From Nageia nagi (taxonomy: Eukaryota; Pinophyta): DNA of 64,000 nt. The translations under genes were made by a program, and so were the position numbers. How positions within the stretch are numbered: the stretch's first letter is position 1; the number at the start of each line of letters is the position of its first letter. Positions 1 to 12,419 of this stretch are shown in pieces. The stretch is taken from positions 99,138,001 through 99,202,000 of the forward strand of contig JBITNC010000001.1 in the NCBI GenBank assembly GCA_050084985.1, written 5' to 3'. The notes below the pieces were generated by a model that did not search any database, was not told where the DNA came from, and saw only the letters and a program-made list of their open reading frames with translations.

Positions 1-355
1 GAGTGCAGATGACATTGTCTTCCTCTTCCGAGAACCCACCATGCCTTATATCTGGCCTCAAATAGTTGAGCCATCTAAGCCTGCAGCTTTTCCCACACCT
101 CTTCAGACCTATAACATAATCAAGTTAGGGTTTAGTCAATAGGTATGATGGATAAAATAAGAGTTAAGAAATATGATGATTTTGCAAGAGAAAAAGAAAT
201 GCTAGAGGACTGTATTTACCTGCTTTCTGTGGAAGCGCAATCCAATTGCCTCCAGTGCCATGTTTTTCTATGAAAGCTTTGAGTTTGGCATCCTCCTCAG
301 GTGACCATGGCCCCTTTTTAACATTTGCTTTGTCACAGCAAGGTGCTCTCCCCAT
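1..355 (-). CDS. R2R3-MYB transcription factor, subgroup 14 (RAX/MYB36-like), 5' part, partial
   Basis: A DNA-binding transcription factor acting in the nucleus. Exon 1 (355-220) starts [20 protein letters not shown] and holds the R1-side tail and most of repeat R2, including the Gly-Gly before NWIALPQKA that is typical of subgroup 14. The intron (219-109, 111 bp) has GT...AG ends and splits the Gly codon after KA, the usual first-intron site of plant R2R3-MYBs. Exon 2 (108-1) reads [20 protein letters not shown], then the start of R3 ([13 protein letters not shown]), and runs off the window. An upstream in-frame GTG at 364 is not the start; the ATG at 355 gives the family's conserved N-terminus. 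Arabidopsis relatives (RAX1-3, MYB36, MYB68) control axillary meristems or Casparian strip formation; which role applies here cannot be read from this part. No stops or damage are seen, unlike everything else in the window. Confidence 0.93.
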
Positions 356-3300
356 CTTTTTCACTTGAATTGAACGGACCTTCTTAGATTCTCAGATATG
401 TGGCAGTCTAAAAAGATTATGATTGTAGATAACTATCAAGAATATCCAAGGGATCACTTGTCCATTCTTGAAAAATGAAGACAGAAAGCAAGTGAATCTA
501 TCTTCTCACTGTATACTGTTCCTCTAAACAAGTGGAAATGATGTAACAATGTAACAATTTTTCGCAGCTCCGAAGAAAACAAGAGCCAATGCTCTAATTC
601 ACTATGCTGCTGGTTCCAAACAATGAACTGGCTATATAAATGAAAAAATCTTTTGCAGATAGCTCCCCCGGTTTGACAGGCAAAGTTTTATTGTTTCTTT
701 ATTGGCATAAAATGACCTTTGAAAGGCATTGAAATCCTCAGTTGACCCAATGGGAAGAACCGATCAATATATCATCAATATCAATCTAGCTAGCTTCCAA
801 TAACACATCCAGTACAGCACCAAAGTCAAAAGGAATACAACAACCAACCTATGTTTACTGTTTCTTTGCATTGACAGAATCATAGGCTCCCACTCACAAA
901 CTAGGGGCTGACTAATTTTGAGATGTCACTGTAACTTATGCGAGGGACCATGAATTATGCAATGGACACGAAGCCACCTTCCCCAGCTTCCCTAAAAATA
1001 TTTGACTAGGAAGTGTCAGTCAAGGCGGCCTTTTTCCGTGTAGAATTATATATATACGCTTACTTCCTCTTTAGACTGCAATCCTAATTTGTAGCGCAGT
1101 AGCCATGAATCTGGGTATATAATTTTTATATCTTCTCTTCAGATTTTTTTCAAGAGTTATATCATTGCTGTCAATAAGATATACACTTGCTGAAAACTTG
1201 TAATCCTTGTTTTGTGGGCACAGAGGCATTCCCTATGCTATACAAAATCTCAAGGTTACTTACTCTTAACCGAAAAATTAGATAATGATTTTTTTTTACT
1301 AAATTATGCGCATGTGGTTCAATGATAAATCTGCAAGGGGTGTCTATTTGGTTTGGGTAGCAAGGAAAGGCCAACTACCATTTGACTTTAGAGGATGAAA
1401 TCACAAGACTTGCAGTACAGTATCCTCTACATTGCCTATGACTGTGAGTTTATTAAGGATTGAATGATTATTAACTCATGAAATGAATGATGTAGCTGTC
1501 TATGAACCACGATCTTGAAATTATTGATATAATATGGATCTTCAAAATCATTCTTGATATGTACTTTTCAGATGGTTGTTTCAAAATATAAATGAGCGGA
1601 TATTTTTTTTCCGGGCTCTGAACTATTTTCATTTGAAAACAGAACTTCCAGAATCATCTATGTTTGGATTGAATGTATAATACATTATAAGAGGATAACC
1701 TTGTATATCATATGGATAGAGATGATATTTATATTATGTATAGTTTTGTTATAGCGGATATTGTTGGATACCATATATAGAGAGCGATTGTATTTGTATT
1801 ATGTACTACAAAGTTAAGTGACATGGAAAAAATTGAGATTAATTAAAATTGTGTAAAAAAAAAAATTAATTTGAAATTTATGGATATTTTAATTTTTTAT
1901 TATTTGATGAAAATCATCTTTATGAAAGCCACTTATAATTAAAAATGTTCATTTACATCCGATCTCAATTATATCTTTTATTTGAATTTTTTTATAATCT
2001 TTTATTAAAAAATAATAAAAATTAAACTTAAACTTCCTCTGAAATGTTTCCATTTACTCAATAACTCCTTCAGAAAGATAGTTTTAATTTGAATCCTAAA
2101 CTCTATTAAAAAAATTACATTATTTTATTAAAATATTCTATTTTCCAAGTAACAAGAACTCTCTGTCTTCTGTTATCGACTGTTTCTTATTTAAATCTTA
2201 CTAAAGTGCTCTTATATTCATCACTAAAATAAATCTCTACTTTGAACTTTTGTTATAGATTTTTAATAGTAACTGTTGGAAGCTAGTTAGCTGTCTTTTT
2301 AACTTTTTTCATCTTAGTCTTGATTCACAGGATTTGTTTAGACACATGTATGTGTAATTGTGTGAGAGAGAAGAAACCGACTTTCAAGGGTGGCTAAATC
2401 TGCTAAATTAATTAAGATTCTTTTTGTTGTCACATCGACGTCAGCATTATGATAAAAGTACAATACTTACCCACAAACATTTAGTTATACCAAAATTTTA
2501 TTCGAAGGACATACTGAATCTCTGTTCTCAATAAGTCTCTAGGTTTTATAATTTATACATGCAACTGGCTGGAAGTATAAGACTATCAAATGTATAAAAT
2601 CCAGCACAGATGCTATGACAAGAACAACTATAACTCATTAATCCTATAGAGTTCTGAATGGCTTGAAATCAATGAACTTGCAGAAAACACCTTGGAAATT
2701 GAAGTATTCTTCTTCTTGATGTCTTTCTTGCTAGTGAATCTCTATTGAAGTATTCATGCAATTAAAATATTCTCTACAATTTTCGGTCATGGTACCAAAA
2801 TCGTAACTGTAAAATATGCGATTATGAACATAGTTCACACATAAAAAGGTCGTGGGCTCTCAGATCTAAACCCAAGAAAAAATAGCAGTAGAATAGGAAA
2901 AGACATGGCCCATAACATAATAAAGTTTTTGTCTTCTACTTTGACATGACATGAAGTTTTTTCAAAGCTATGTACCAAGTAATGCAGAAAAAGAACTGTC
3001 TAGGTTTTATATTACGTTCATTTTGTTTGTATTCAAATTTCACGTGTCTGCTTCCTCTTCTTGCACTGGGATAGGCTGTAGATGTTATAATATTTGTTTA
3101 AATCAGAATATCCGGTGAAGCAAGAGTCAACCCAAAGCTTGTAGTAATTCCCTACAAATGTCTCTTTCCTTCTTATTTAAAGCGCTTCCTAACACCCTCA
3201 ACAATTTCATATCCACCATGACATTTTGGCTTCAAATGTCTATTCATACACTCTAATCATTGGAAAGAAAAAGGCCTAACAGTTCTCTTTCTTCGCTATG

Positions 3301-3720
3301 CGTAGTCTACTCTTTGCATTTCATATCATTTAAAACTGCAATCTTTCTATTATTGTTATTTACATCATAATGACATCCTGAACAAGTCACTGCAACTTTT
3401 TGAAAGAAAAAAAACTCAAATACACAACCTAATCCATTATAACCAACTTCGGTTCTAGAAGGTGCCCAATTCGGACTCTTTGTGATTGTATGCCTTTTTC
3501 TATTGATTGATGTATCAGCCCCATGCTGATAATCTTATGGAACAAGTTTTAGGTATTGGTGAAGCCTGAAGGTTGTTTGAAAGTTTGATTATAATATATT
3601 GATGGAAGACTTTTTCAAATGGAAGTTAAGCTGCCCCATCTAAATAGTTAGCGCTGTTTGTATGAGTAGTTATTGGTGTTATTTTGTGGGTTTTTTTTAA
3701 TGATTTTAATTATTCTAAAG
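356..3720. other. MYB upstream region and unique spacer
   Basis: No gene or recognisable element is seen. The part nearest the MYB start (about 400-1100) has mixed base composition and probably holds its leader and promoter. From about 1700 onward it becomes AT-rich with A/T runs, and stop codons are frequent in every frame. The short minus-strand frame near 1171-1374 has no family resemblance. Confidence 0.5.
632..639 (-). promoter_or_regulatory. Candidate TATA box of the MYB gene
   Basis: On the minus strand this reads TTATATAG inside CATTTATATAGC, about 280 bp upstream of the MYB ATG, which would leave a 5' leader of roughly 245 nt. The surrounding 400-1100 stretch is less AT-rich than the DNA beyond it. 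AT-rich sequence gives such matches by chance, so this is a weak call. Confidence 0.3.
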
Positions 3721-4460
3721 TGTCAAATTGAATTTTAATCTGTTTGTTTTATACATTTAAATTTGTGAATGTAGCAATTTTAATTTAAAAATTATTTAAT
3801 TAATTTAGTTAATGTTGATGTAGATTTTGTAAAATCTAATTAATATACAAGTTGATATATGAGTTTTGCTAGTGGTAAAATACAAGTTAATTTATTTTAC
3901 ATTAAATTATATTTTTTAATTATTGTTATTAAGCTTATATTATGATTTATCATTTTTTCATATTAACTTACAATTGAATTAGTGTTTTTTTTCTTGTACT
4001 TTTTTTTATCATAAAAGAATATTATTTTAAATTATTTAATTAAATACAATCAAAGTAATTTGATTTTCTATCATTAAATCTTAAATAACATTAAAATTAG
4101 TTGGAATATATAAAATATATATTTATATTAATATATTAATTACTTCATACATTATATTTAATAATAAAATATTTCTAAATATTACGAATTTTTCTTAAAG
4201 ATTAACTCATATATGCTCAAATATTTATACTTATCAATATTTATGATAAATAAAAATAAAAAATATAATTTATGATAAAAGATATATTATTTAGAGATAC
4301 TCTACATATTCGGTATTACCTAATAATTATTTGCATATATGAAACTTATTACCTCAAAAGCATTAATTTACAAAAATAATTTAATCTTTATCTTTTCTTT
4401 TAATATTTTATTTTTAATTTTAATTCTTTCATTTGTGACAATTACATTAGAAATTTAATT

Positions 4461-4950
4461 AATACAAATTCAAACAATTAATCAAATTGAAATATATAAT
4501 TAAAATTTGAATTCTATATTTTCAAACTAATATAAATATTAAATAAAATAATATTTTTTTGATTGAGTGTTTATCCTTTGATAGAGGATGTTCATTTAAA
4601 TCTAACACTACGCATCTCTCCATCTCCCCTATCCATCAATTTATATAAAATAATATTTTGTATATCATCACTAACTTAACTTTCATTTAGATTATAAAGA
4701 AGACATAAATAAATTATTTAATTAATACAAATTCTAACAATTAATTAAATTGAAATATTTAATTAAAATTTGAATTCTATATTTTCAAATTAATATAAAT
4801 GTTGAGTAAAATAATATATTTTTGATTGAGTGTTTATCCTTTGATATAGTAATTCATTTAAATCTAACACTACCCATCTCTCCATCTCTCTTATCCATCA
4901 ATTTATATAAAATAATATTTTGTATATCATCACTAACTTAACTTTCATTT

Positions 4951-4985
<35 letters not shown>
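4461..4985. repeat. 263-bp tandem direct duplication in copy A
   Basis: The words AATACAAATT at 4461 and 4724 start two near-identical stretches. Both contain GATTGAGTGTTTATCC and the pyrimidine-rich CATCTCTCCATCTC. Copy B has the flanking text once and lacks the central part with those words. Confidence 0.8.
4955..4982. repeat. (TA)14 microsatellite
   Basis: 28 bp of uninterrupted TA at the end of the 263-bp duplication, directly before a SINE-like segment. Confidence 0.9.
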
Positions 4986-5107
4986 AAAGAAATTTTATTA
5001 ACGGGACAACTATAGGGAGTATATTATATCAATCTTAGTAGGATTTAAACATGGGACACTCTGTGAAATAGGTAACAACATGACCAACTCAACCAACAAA
5101 CTGTGAG
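4983..5107 (-). mobile_element. tRNA-derived SINE-like segment (family S1)
   Basis: Read on the minus strand, it has a tRNA-like head (GGTTGAGTTGGTCATGTTG, an A-box-like word) and a B-box-like word ATGTTTAAATCC, then a tail ending in pyrimidine-rich TTTCTTTC. The same order and words occur at 7319-7412. No clear target-site duplication was found because the left side is a TA repeat. Confidence 0.5.
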
Positions 5108-5636
5108 CAATTTTTTAAACAAAACTATTATTGTAGTTACATAAATTTAATTTATGTAATTAGTTAATATTATCAAATTGTAATTATAAGCTATTTCATT
5201 AATATCGATATTATTATCATTATAATCTATAATAGTGGACTAAAGTCCACTATCAAGGTAGATCTAGATAACAAATTCTAAGCTTGATGGTGGCATATTG
5301 CATTTAGGTGTTTCTCAACTCCACCTTATCAAGATTATAATTTAGAGTCTTATGCAAAGCTATTATAATATTATTGAATCTAATCAAACATTCTTGCAAG
5401 CTAGCCAGGAAACAACCTTGATCATGATTTGAAATTCTTCCAAGAGAGAATTGATGGTAGCCTAACAAGTTGTGGCTTATGTGGTAACTATTCGAATCTC
5501 CATCTTGATAGGAACTAGCTTGCTCATTGAATATCATTTATTTCTATTATTGTTTATGTTTAAACATTCCAGTTTTGAGACTATTGAATGAATGTAATTC
5601 TAATTTTTCCATCCTATAATTACATACATATAATAA
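5108..5636. other. Remainder of an insertion unique to copy A
   Basis: This stretch has no counterpart in copy B. It holds a perfect palindrome (5232-5253) and a minus-strand open frame of 77 codons (5537-5304) that is not like a family I know. It may be a decayed mobile element whose ends are lost. Confidence 0.4.
5232..5253. repeat. Perfect 10-bp-arm palindrome
   Basis: ATAGTGGACT and AGTCCACTAT are perfect reverse complements separated by AA. Lies in the insertion unique to copy A. It is not followed by a T-run on either strand, so it does not look like a terminator. Confidence 0.8.
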
Positions 5637-7318
5637 ATTATTTATAATTGAATATTTTTAAATAATAAAACTAATTTTTTATTTATGGTTACATGCATAA
5701 AATCTATATTAAATTTATTATAATTTCATTTGGATATATAAATATATCATTGCTAGTACAATTAAAATATTTTTAAATTTATATTTAGTAAACTAAAAGA
5801 TAAATTATTCTTATATATATACTATCTTACAATATAATAATATTTATAATTGATAATTGATTATATGGACATAGAATATAATTTACTTTTATCAATTATT
5901 TCAAAATATATTTAAATCATTCAATTTATGTCAAATTTCATATTTTTAAAAAGTTTAAAATGTTAAATTATTGTTTAAATAACTTTTATTCAAAATATTT
6001 AGAGTTATAGTTTGTTTTATATTAATATATTTATTTTTATTAAAGTAAAGATTATTTCAAAGAATAAAGATTTTCATACTTTTATTTTCATCAAAGTAAA
6101 AGTTATTTCAAAGAGATGATTTTTCATTACAGTTTGCATGGTGAGATTTTAAAATTTAGCTTTATTAAAGTTTTTTTAATATGGTTTCTTTATACTATTG
6201 CATATTACAATTTCTTGTTATTTTGTGTTTGATTTCTAGTTGTCTCATATTTTTGTTGGTCCCTATGATTTTACTCTATCATGTATATGTTCTTTTTCTT
6301 TATAATGGTTAATTACAATCCAACTTCTTCACTTATAAAAAAAATGTTAGAGAAATGAAGAGCCAAGGTGAAGTCTAGCTTAAGTTATTTCATAAGGTAA
6401 TGTTCATTCCTTATAAATTACTCTCCTCATGTGAGATTTTTATAATACTTGTAAATAGTTAGAGAAACATACTCTTATAAGTTACTTCATAAGGTGTATT
6501 ACTAATTAGTCACTTATCCATTAATGGATATGATAGGTTTAGCAACCTTACAATATCAAAGTAAAATATATTTAAGGGTTTCTTCCACTTTTAATTTGTC
6601 AACCTATAGTATGTTCTATATATTGTTGGTACATGTCATTGGTATATTCATAATACTTTATTTATTAATTTTACAACCTTCACATCATAATTTGGATGGA
6701 ATTCCTTGATCTCCTTCTTTTGATGATGTTTTTTATATAATATCTTATGACATGCAATGGTAAGTTATTTTTGTATGGGAAACTTAAAGTTCTATGTTAT
6801 TTACCCCCATAATTTTGTTTTGTTAAAATTGATCTTTCCAAGGATTTAACATTTTTTTTATAATATTGGGTTTGGGGAAACCCAAATTCAATATAGGTTG
6901 GTTTATATATATCTCTCAGAAATATTTTATACTTCTCATATGATGATGAGCTATATGATTAACAATTTTATGGATTACTTTTACTTTATTAAAATTCAAA
7001 CATTCCCTTAATTTTTGATGGATTATCTATATATTGGCCTTATTTGTGATTATCATAAATGTTGGTCTTTGATTTGGTAATTTATGCATTTTTGGTATAA
7101 AATTAGAATTTTATGTCTTTCTCTACTTTTTTCATTTTGGATGTTTCTATTTCCATTTTTGAAGGTTTAGGAAGAAGACATGGGATGCAATTAGCTAAGG
7201 CATCAAATAGCTTATATAAATTGAACATTTTTCTTAAGACTCTATTGACCCATATACACAAATCAACTCAACTAGACTTACCTTAGCCAATTCTTTAGAG
7301 TATACACAACATGTTAGA

Positions 7319-7412
7319 AAGAAAGAAAAGAAAAGAAACTCTTGGTGGGATTTGAACATGGGACACTTTGTGAAATAGGGTCACAACATGACCAACTCAA
7401 CCAAAAAACTAG
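7319..7412 (-). mobile_element. tRNA-derived SINE-like insertion (family S1)
   Basis: The minus strand reads GGTTGAGTTGGTCATGTTG, then GTTCAAATCCCACC (B-box-like), then a TTTCTTTTCTTTC tail. Copy B at 13435-13475 continues from GGTTAGAG straight to ATTTTTCCATTTGC and lacks it, so copy B is the empty site. Possible short duplication TTAGA/CTAGA at the ends. Confidence 0.6.
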
Positions 7413-8813
7413 ATTGATATTTGTCCATTTGCTAGGCAACTTGACCTGGTCCATATTGGAAGAACCTACAATATCTCATAGAAATGCATTTTTTTATAGA
7501 AAAAACTAATTAGAATAAATAAAGATTCTTCAAGATAGTTGCATATCATTAAGTGGACCATGAGATGAATAAAGATTCATTAGTTGAAAGGAGAAATAAG
7601 ACTAACATGAGTTGTTCACATCCAATCAATAATAGTAGTGAATATTATAGTTGAAGACTATGAATTAACCATAGTGAAATATTTAGTTCGAGTTTAATCT
7701 AAGGGACTTTGAAATTAATTCCATAAAATTGTTTAGATGTATTTAGGGTCATATGTTCTCAATATAATTAATGTACCTAATCTTAGTTATATTACTCAAT
7801 AGAAAATGATTCTTCCAAGACTAGGAACATAATAATAATTGGAGGTTCTTATGTTAAACTCCTCCTACTTAGTATAAATTGTATTGTAGTCATAGTCCTG
7901 AGTTACACATATAGATATTTCTAGTTAGAGGAGAAAAGTATTGATCAAATAGAGTAATATTATTCTTAAGTAATCTAAAATGAAATTCATGTATTTATAT
8001 TTCACTTAATGTAAGTTCTATATTTTTGATAATCAAGCATTGAGTTAATTTTAGGAAGAAATATTTAACAAAAAGGGACTTTAGAGGTAGTTTTAAACCA
8101 CCCATAAATCCCTTTCAAAATGGTTATCCTTTTTTTTTTTTATAATATCATTACCAAAATTTAGGTCCATATTGTAACAAGTAATAACCACTTACATAGA
8201 GTCCAAGAAATTATCACCTTAGGATTAAACAATATCCTAATATGATAGTTTTCAAGTTCTAAGTTGGTGAAATTATCACCTTAGGAGTAAAGAATATCCT
8301 AATATGATAGTTTTCAAGTTCTAAGTTGTTAGTTATAAAATGCTCTTTTTAACTACTAAGGAGGAAACTCTAAAATACCTTTGTAACTACTAATGATATG
8401 ATTTGTTTCCACCCTGTGACTACTAAGAAGATTATTTTAAATTTCCCCCATAATAATTAAGGAGACAGTTATGAAGCACCCCCTTAAGTGTCAAATTGAA
8501 TTATAATTTATTTGTTTTATATTTTAAAATTTGTGAATGTAGTAATTTTAATTTTAATTTAAAAATTGACTTTTTTATTTAATTTCTAATTTGATTAATG
8601 TTGATGTAAAATTTATAAATTGTAATAATATACAAGTTGATATTGGAGTTTTGTTAGCTATAAAATACAATTTAATTTATTTTACATTAAATCATATTTC
8701 TTTTATTATTATTATCAAACTTATATTATGATTTATCATTTTCTCAAATTAACCTATAATTTTTATTATAAAAGATTGTTATTTTAAATTGTTTAATTAA
8801 ATACAATTTCTAT

Positions 8814-8934
8814 AATTTTTTCATTTAATACACATGCACTAGTTCACACAACTCATACACCCAACGTAGGGATTGGAACCTAGGACCTATCTATCGGCAA
8901 CCGTTGTAGCCATCAGTTGCCCCCACCAGGGCAT
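8814..8934 (-). mobile_element. tRNA-derived SINE (family S2) with 9-bp target-site duplication
   Basis: Flanked by AATTTCTAT at 8805-8813 and 8935-8943. The minus strand starts TGCCCTGGTGGGGGCAACTG, has an A-box-like GGCAACTGATGG and a B-box-like GGTTCCAATCC, and ends in an A-rich tail. It is GC-richer than its surroundings. Copy A at about 4045 lacks it. Confidence 0.7.
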
Positions 8935-9585
8935 AATTTCTATCATTAAATATTAAATACCAATAAAATTAGTTCAAATATATAAAATACATATATAGAG
9001 TTATAAAAGTCATGTGTTTCAATGTGTTTATCTTTGCATGATAATTATGATAGTTTTTTAGTATCTTCATTTATGTATTTTAGATATTTAAATTATTAAT
9101 AGGTATTGTGACAATATGGATAAGGTAAAAAAATCATTTATCATAAATAATAATAATAAAATGGTTGAAATTGATCCTCAACTATAATATTTGCATAAAT
9201 AGATGGTTGAAATCTAAAACTCTTCTTTTTTCATATTTAAATGTTTATTTTATATTTAATTATTATTATATGTTATTTGTTATATTTTTTTACAAATAAT
9301 ATATTTGTATGATATTTATTGCATCTTTATTTATTATTTTTTTGGTATTTTTATTTAATAATATTTATGTAGTGTATAAAGATTATTCATTGAATTTTAA
9401 TTGAAATCAATTTATAATTATAACTATATTTTAATTATTGTATTCATACTTCAATTTATGAATATTACTCATTTATTAAATATAGTTTATATTATACCTT
9501 TTATATCTTATCAAATACTAAAATATTTTTTAACTTTATCATAAAAAGCATTAAAATTAACTATACTACATATTATGAATTGATA

Positions 9586-9801
9586 GGAGTTCGAGAGTTG
9601 TGTAGTTCAAAGCTCTCAAATATGGGAGACCTAGGTTCAAAACTCTTTGTTCATAAAAGTTGAAACATACCTAAAATCTTATGCTAAAATATACCTAAAA
9701 TCCTATAGAGTTGATGGTTGGTGTGGATGAGGCTAGGATCTGCTCCATGTCACAATGGATAACCCTCAATGGCGACTCTAATCTTAAGAGTTAATGATGC
9801 C
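9586..9801 (+). mobile_element. tRNA-related SINE-like insertion (family S3)
   Basis: Flanked by TTGATA at 9580-9585 and 9802-9807. The 5' part has a B-box-like GACCTAGGTTCAAAACTC, and the body is GC-richer than its surroundings. Absent from copy A near 4185. Confidence 0.5.
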
Positions 9802-11059
9802 TTGATAAAATTAACTTATGCTCAAATATTTATTATTATCAATATTTATGATTAAAAAAATTTAAAAATATCACTTATGGTAAAAGATATATGATTCAAA
9901 ATGTACTTTGATATCCTCTACATATCTAGTATTACCTAATACCTATATTCATATATGAATAGATATTACCTAACAAGCATTAATTTACAAGAATAATTTA
10001 GTATTTATATTTTCTCTCAATATTTGATTTTTAATTTTAATTCTCTCATTTGTGATAATTATATTAGAAATTTAATTAGTAAAAATTCTAACAATTAATT
10101 AAATTGAAATATTTAATGAAAATTTGAATTCTATATTTTCAAATTAATATAAATTCAACTATTTTCTAAGTATTGAAATAAAATAATATTTTGTATAGCA
10201 TCACTAACTCAACTTTCATATAGATTATACAAAGATATAAATAAATTTGATATATATATATCAAAAATTACTTATAATTAAATATTATTAAATAATAAGA
10301 TTAATTTATTAAGTATGGTCACATGCACAAAATCTATATTAAATTTATTGTAATTTTATTTGCATATATAAAAATATCATTATTAGCACAATTAAAATAT
10401 TTTTAAATTTTTATTTAATAAACTAAAAGATAAATTATTTTTATATATTTACTATCTTAAAATATAATAATATTTATAGTTGATAATTGATTATAGGGAT
10501 ACTCTAACAATGATTTACTTATATTAATTATTGTAAAATTTATTTAAATCATTCAATTTATGTGAAATATCATATTTTTAAAATGTTTTGAAATATGAAG
10601 CTATTGTTTGATTATATTTATTCAAAAGATTAATAGTTAGAATTTTTGTGTTCATATTTTTATTTTCATTAAACTAAAGAATATTTCAAAGAATTAATAT
10701 TTTAATATTTTCATTTTCATCAAAGTAAAAGTTAAATTAAAGAGAGGAGTTCTTCATTACGATTAGCATGGTGAGTTTCCAAAATTTAGCTTTGTTAAGG
10801 TTTGAATGGTTTCTTTTTACCATTGTATCTTACATCTTTTAGTTGCTTTGTGTTTTATTGGTGGTCCCTATACATTTAATCTACCTTGTATATGTTCTTT
10901 TTCTTTTATAATGATCAATTATCAACTAACTTCTTCACCTATAAGTATAAAGTTATAGCAACTACAGTAGGGACGAAGGGTCAAAAAATGAACCACATGG
11001 GAAGTCATTTCCCCAACCGACACCATAGCACCTCCATGCATCGAGCCACCAAGGATCAT

Positions 11060-12330
11060 TGATATATGGTGAAGAATTCACATAGGACCCTATAGTTTGG
11101 GAAATCTTATGTAATGGGGGAATCAAAGGCTTTGTAGAGGTATTAGATGGTCACAACCCAAATTAGTATAGGTACGTTGCAAATTCTTAGGATGAGGGAC
11201 AAGTTAAAGTTGATGGCCATCAATTTTGTTTTAGTACAAAACTGATCTAGGCTACGAGGATGGTTAATGCAAGGGTAAAATATTATAGAAACATTTTCTC
11301 AACCATAAATAAGGTCCAAAATTTTCTTTAATCTGGATGAACATATACCTATGAGATGTTTTTTGACCTACATGGTAGTAGATATTCCATACCCATGGAA
11401 TGAAGTTGCCAAGGCCTTGGTGAAATTGTTCACCTTGGAAGGGAGGCCCTCAGATATTAGTAGGTTCCATTTCCCTCTATTGGATCTCTTTAGGGTAAAA
11501 ATGTAGGTAAACTTTTCTTACTTTTTATTTCACTTTATGGGCTTATTTATTCCTAGGAATAGAATATGAATGCTTCTCCACTAGGGATTAATAAAAATTC
11601 TTATCAATTACTCTAGGGGGGAAGGGGGTTGAGATCAATTATCCCTTTGCAAATGGTTACTTCAAATCCATAATAAGAGGATACTTCTTCTTCCTAGTAT
11701 TACCCAAATTTCCCTTCACCTCTTCTTGCACTTTAGTATGTGTCTCTAGATAGTTCATCCTCACCAACAATAGATGTTGAATCACCAAGGGTGGCATAGG
11801 CTCCACCAATTAAAATATCTAATGAATATGAGCTAGTTGAATCAACCAAAGATCCTATGAAGATGATGGAGTAATATTCACCCATCAACTTTGAAAATCC
11901 TATCTTTAATAGTTGAGACGAAACCTAAGACTACCAAATAGGAAGGAAACTTCTCTAGAATGAAAAAGCCTTTTAAATTCTTCTTTGACATTATAGACTA
12001 GGGGGAATTAGAGGAATGGAATAATATAAGGACTCTTAGGGATGCAATTCAAAAGAATTAGGATGATGATTTCATAACTAAAAAGAATCAAGTTGAGGTC
12101 TCTGTAGCCTTGTGATGTGATGAGATTCCAAAAGAAATCCTAATTCACATAGAGGAGGGATTTGCACAAATAGAGTTGGAAATATTTTGGTCCAACTTTG
12201 ATGTCCATAAGAGAGCTCCAAAGGTACTCAGACACTAGATCTTGGATGAGAATGGTTTTATCTAGGTGGTAGATCCTACGAAGGATGCATATGATTAACA
12301 TTACATGATAGGCCATAATGTTTGATATTT
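11060..12330 (+). pseudogene. Decayed reading frame of unknown family in the retrocopy
   Basis: A plus-strand frame is readable through the insert with stops mainly where Gln or Trp would fit. Recognisable pieces are EGQVKVDGHQFCF near 11200, NEVAKALVKLFTLEGRPSD at 11400-11456 followed by FHFPLLDLF, then an acidic stretch near 11840 (NEYELVESTKDPMKMME), GELEEWNNIRTLRDAIQKN near 12005-12060, and CDEIPKEILIHIEEGFAQIE near 12117. The pattern resembles plant transposon-linked accessory proteins that I recall only vaguely, so no name is given. No membrane segment or nuclease motif is seen. The frame ends shortly before a 3' UTR-like stretch with AATAAA. Confidence 0.5.
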
Positions 12331-12413
12331 GTTTATAATATGTATCAAATATCCAAAATTTAAAAATAAAAAATGTAAGATAGGTTTTGGGAGCCTTGTA
12401 AAAAATCCCCTTT

Positions 12414-12419
12414 AATAAA
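12414..12419 (+). other. Polyadenylation signal of the retroposed transcript
   Basis: AATAAA lies 12 bases before the A-run that ends the insert, the usual spacing for a plant or LINE poly(A) site. Confidence 0.6.

Larger units (their letters stand above)
3721..8488 (+). repeat. AT-rich non-coding repeat unit, copy A
   Basis: It starts TGTCAAATTGAA and ends just where the same words start again at 8489, so copies A and B are head to tail with a 4,768 bp period. Matching landmarks in order include the text at 3760/8520, 4200/9810, 5640/10265, 6085/10710, 6350/12450, 6890/13017 and 7900/13910. No protein family is recognised in either strand. Copy A alone carries the 263-bp duplication, an insertion of about 650 bp (4983-5636) and a SINE near 7.3 kb. 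It may be a very long LTR or a tandem duplication of intergenic repeat; the orientation given is arbitrary. Confidence 0.75.

Noticed and set aside
164-364. MYB protein beginning at the GTG at 364 and running to 164
   Set aside because: The conserved start is the ATG at 355, and the text after 220 is intron (GT at 219-218); exon 2 resumes at 108.
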